Under the pieces are notes generated by a model. That model worked only from the letters and a program-made list of their open reading frames with translations, made no database searches and was not told the DNA's origin. The position numbers were made by a program, and so were the translations under genes. Positions 7,372 through 7,644 of a DNA stretch of 7,644 nucleotides are shown piece after piece (position 1 is the stretch's first letter; each line of letters starts with the position of its first letter). Source of the stretch: Candidatus Izemoplasma sp. (GTDB lineage: Bacteria > Bacillota_I > Bacilli_A > Izemoplasmatales > Izemoplasmataceae); contig SKGG01000051.1 of assembly GCA_007117565.1 (NCBI GenBank), forward strand, positions 1 through 7,644, in the 5' to 3' direction.

Positions 7372-7393
7372 TCACCTCACAACCATTATAACA
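7372..7393 (-). promoter_or_regulatory. Extended -10 promoter and ribosome binding site of the pepP-like gene
   Basis: The minus strand reads TGTTATAAT (7393-7385), an extended -10 element, then 6 nt, then GAGGTGA (7378-7372) shortly before the ATG at 7367. No good -35 box is found 16-18 nt upstream. The predicted start near 7378 leaves a leader of about 11 nt. It lies back to back with the promoter of the plus-strand peptidase gene. Confidence 0.7.
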
Positions 7394-7421
7394 AAGATTG
7401 ATGAAATTGAGCGTCCTTTCG

Positions 7422-7442
7422 TGCTATAATGTCTTTCGGAGG
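7422..7442 (+). promoter_or_regulatory. Extended -10 promoter and ribosome binding site of the oligoendopeptidase gene
   Basis: TGCTATAAT (7422-7430) is a consensus extended -10 element, followed after 7 nt by GGAGG (7438-7442), 8 nt before the ATG at 7451. A matching -35 is weak (TGAAAT at 7402-7407, 17-nt spacer). Transcription would begin near 7437, directly in front of the Shine-Dalgarno sequence. Confidence 0.75.
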
Positions 7443-7450
7443 TGTGTCTT

Positions 7451-7644
7451 ATGAAATTTTCAGAGTTTCCTTATGAACGGCCTTTATTAGAAGACTATCA
7501 AGGTCGCTTCGAAACGTTATTATCCGCCTTTATTGAGGCACCCAGTGCTCAAACACAATTAGAAGCAATGGACGAAATCAATGAACTTCGCAGTGAATTT
7601 TCAACGCTCAGTACTTTAGTCAGCATCCGTCACAGTTTGGATAC
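7451..7644 (+). CDS. M3-family oligoendopeptidase, partial (N-terminal 64 codons)
   Basis: The readable protein starts MKFSEFPYERPLLEDYQ and contains DEINELRSEFSTLSTLVSIRHSLD (residues 41-64). From recall this matches the N-terminal helical region of M3-family zinc oligoendopeptidases (the PepF-related group that opens MKF..Y.YERP and has INxLRxEFSTxxTLxSIRHTxDT). Full-length members have about 560 residues, so the catalytic HExxH zone lies well outside the window and cannot be checked here. Such enzymes cut short peptides in the cytoplasm. The start is supported by GGAGG 8 nt upstream and a consensus -10 box. It diverges from the Xaa-Pro aminopeptidase gene, which suggests a shared role in peptide breakdown. 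Confidence 0.82.
   Translation, partial: MKFSEFPYERPLLEDYQGRFETLLSAFIEAPSAQTQLEAMDEINELRSEFSTLSTLVSIRHSLD

Noticed and set aside
1..7644. Defence island, prophage, transposon or CRISPR array
   Set aside because: No direct repeats, terminal inverted repeats, integrase, transposase or nuclease genes are visible; all genes are recognisable housekeeping functions.

Overview
The window looks like chromosomal housekeeping DNA from a low-to-mid GC Gram-positive-type bacterium (Bacillota or Mycoplasmatota, for example a relative of Acholeplasmatales, Izemoplasmatales or Erysipelotrichia; this is inference). The reasons are an alaS controlled by a T-box riboswitch, strong AGGAGG-type ribosome binding sites, extended -10 promoters (TGnTATAAT), a RecD2-type helicase and an M3 oligoendopeptidase. 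By eye the GC content is in the 40s. Every tryptophan in the readable genes uses TGG, and no gene stops at TGA, so nothing points to code 4. No mobile element, CRISPR array, tRNA, rRNA or defence system is visible.

Layout, left to right. 1-2319 (minus): the first 773 codons of alaS (alanyl-tRNA synthetase), cut by the window edge inside the C-terminal domain. 2320-2590: the alaS control region, with a -35/-10 promoter, a roughly 200-nt alanine T-box leader and its Rho-independent terminator. 2595-3680 (minus): guaC, a GMP reductase resembling the E. coli/animal type, with an extra segment in its mobile flap. 3684-5999 (minus): recD2, an SF1B helicase, 3 nt upstream of guaC and transcribed with it. 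6019-6107: the recD2 promoter and the intrinsic terminator of the next gene. 6111-7367 (minus): a pepP-like Xaa-Pro aminopeptidase. 7368-7450: a compact divergent promoter region. 7451-7644 (plus): the first 64 codons of an M3-family oligoendopeptidase, cut by the right edge.

Three transcription units run on the minus strand and one on the plus strand. The pepP-like gene is closed by a perfect 13-bp hairpin terminator. recD2 and guaC form a tight operon in which the last codons of recD2 also form the guaC ribosome binding site. No terminator is evident between guaC and the alaS promoter, so the T-box terminator would also act on read-through from recD2-guaC. The two peptidases diverge from overlapping promoters and plausibly act together on oligopeptide breakdown. 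recD2 near alaS is a familiar Bacillota neighbourhood; guaC between them is the less expected part.

I found no convincing undescribed system. The points most worth a second look are the guaC position and type, the insertion in its flap, three promoters whose predicted transcripts begin almost at the Shine-Dalgarno sequence, and a 15-nt dyad in the spacer of the alaS promoter.
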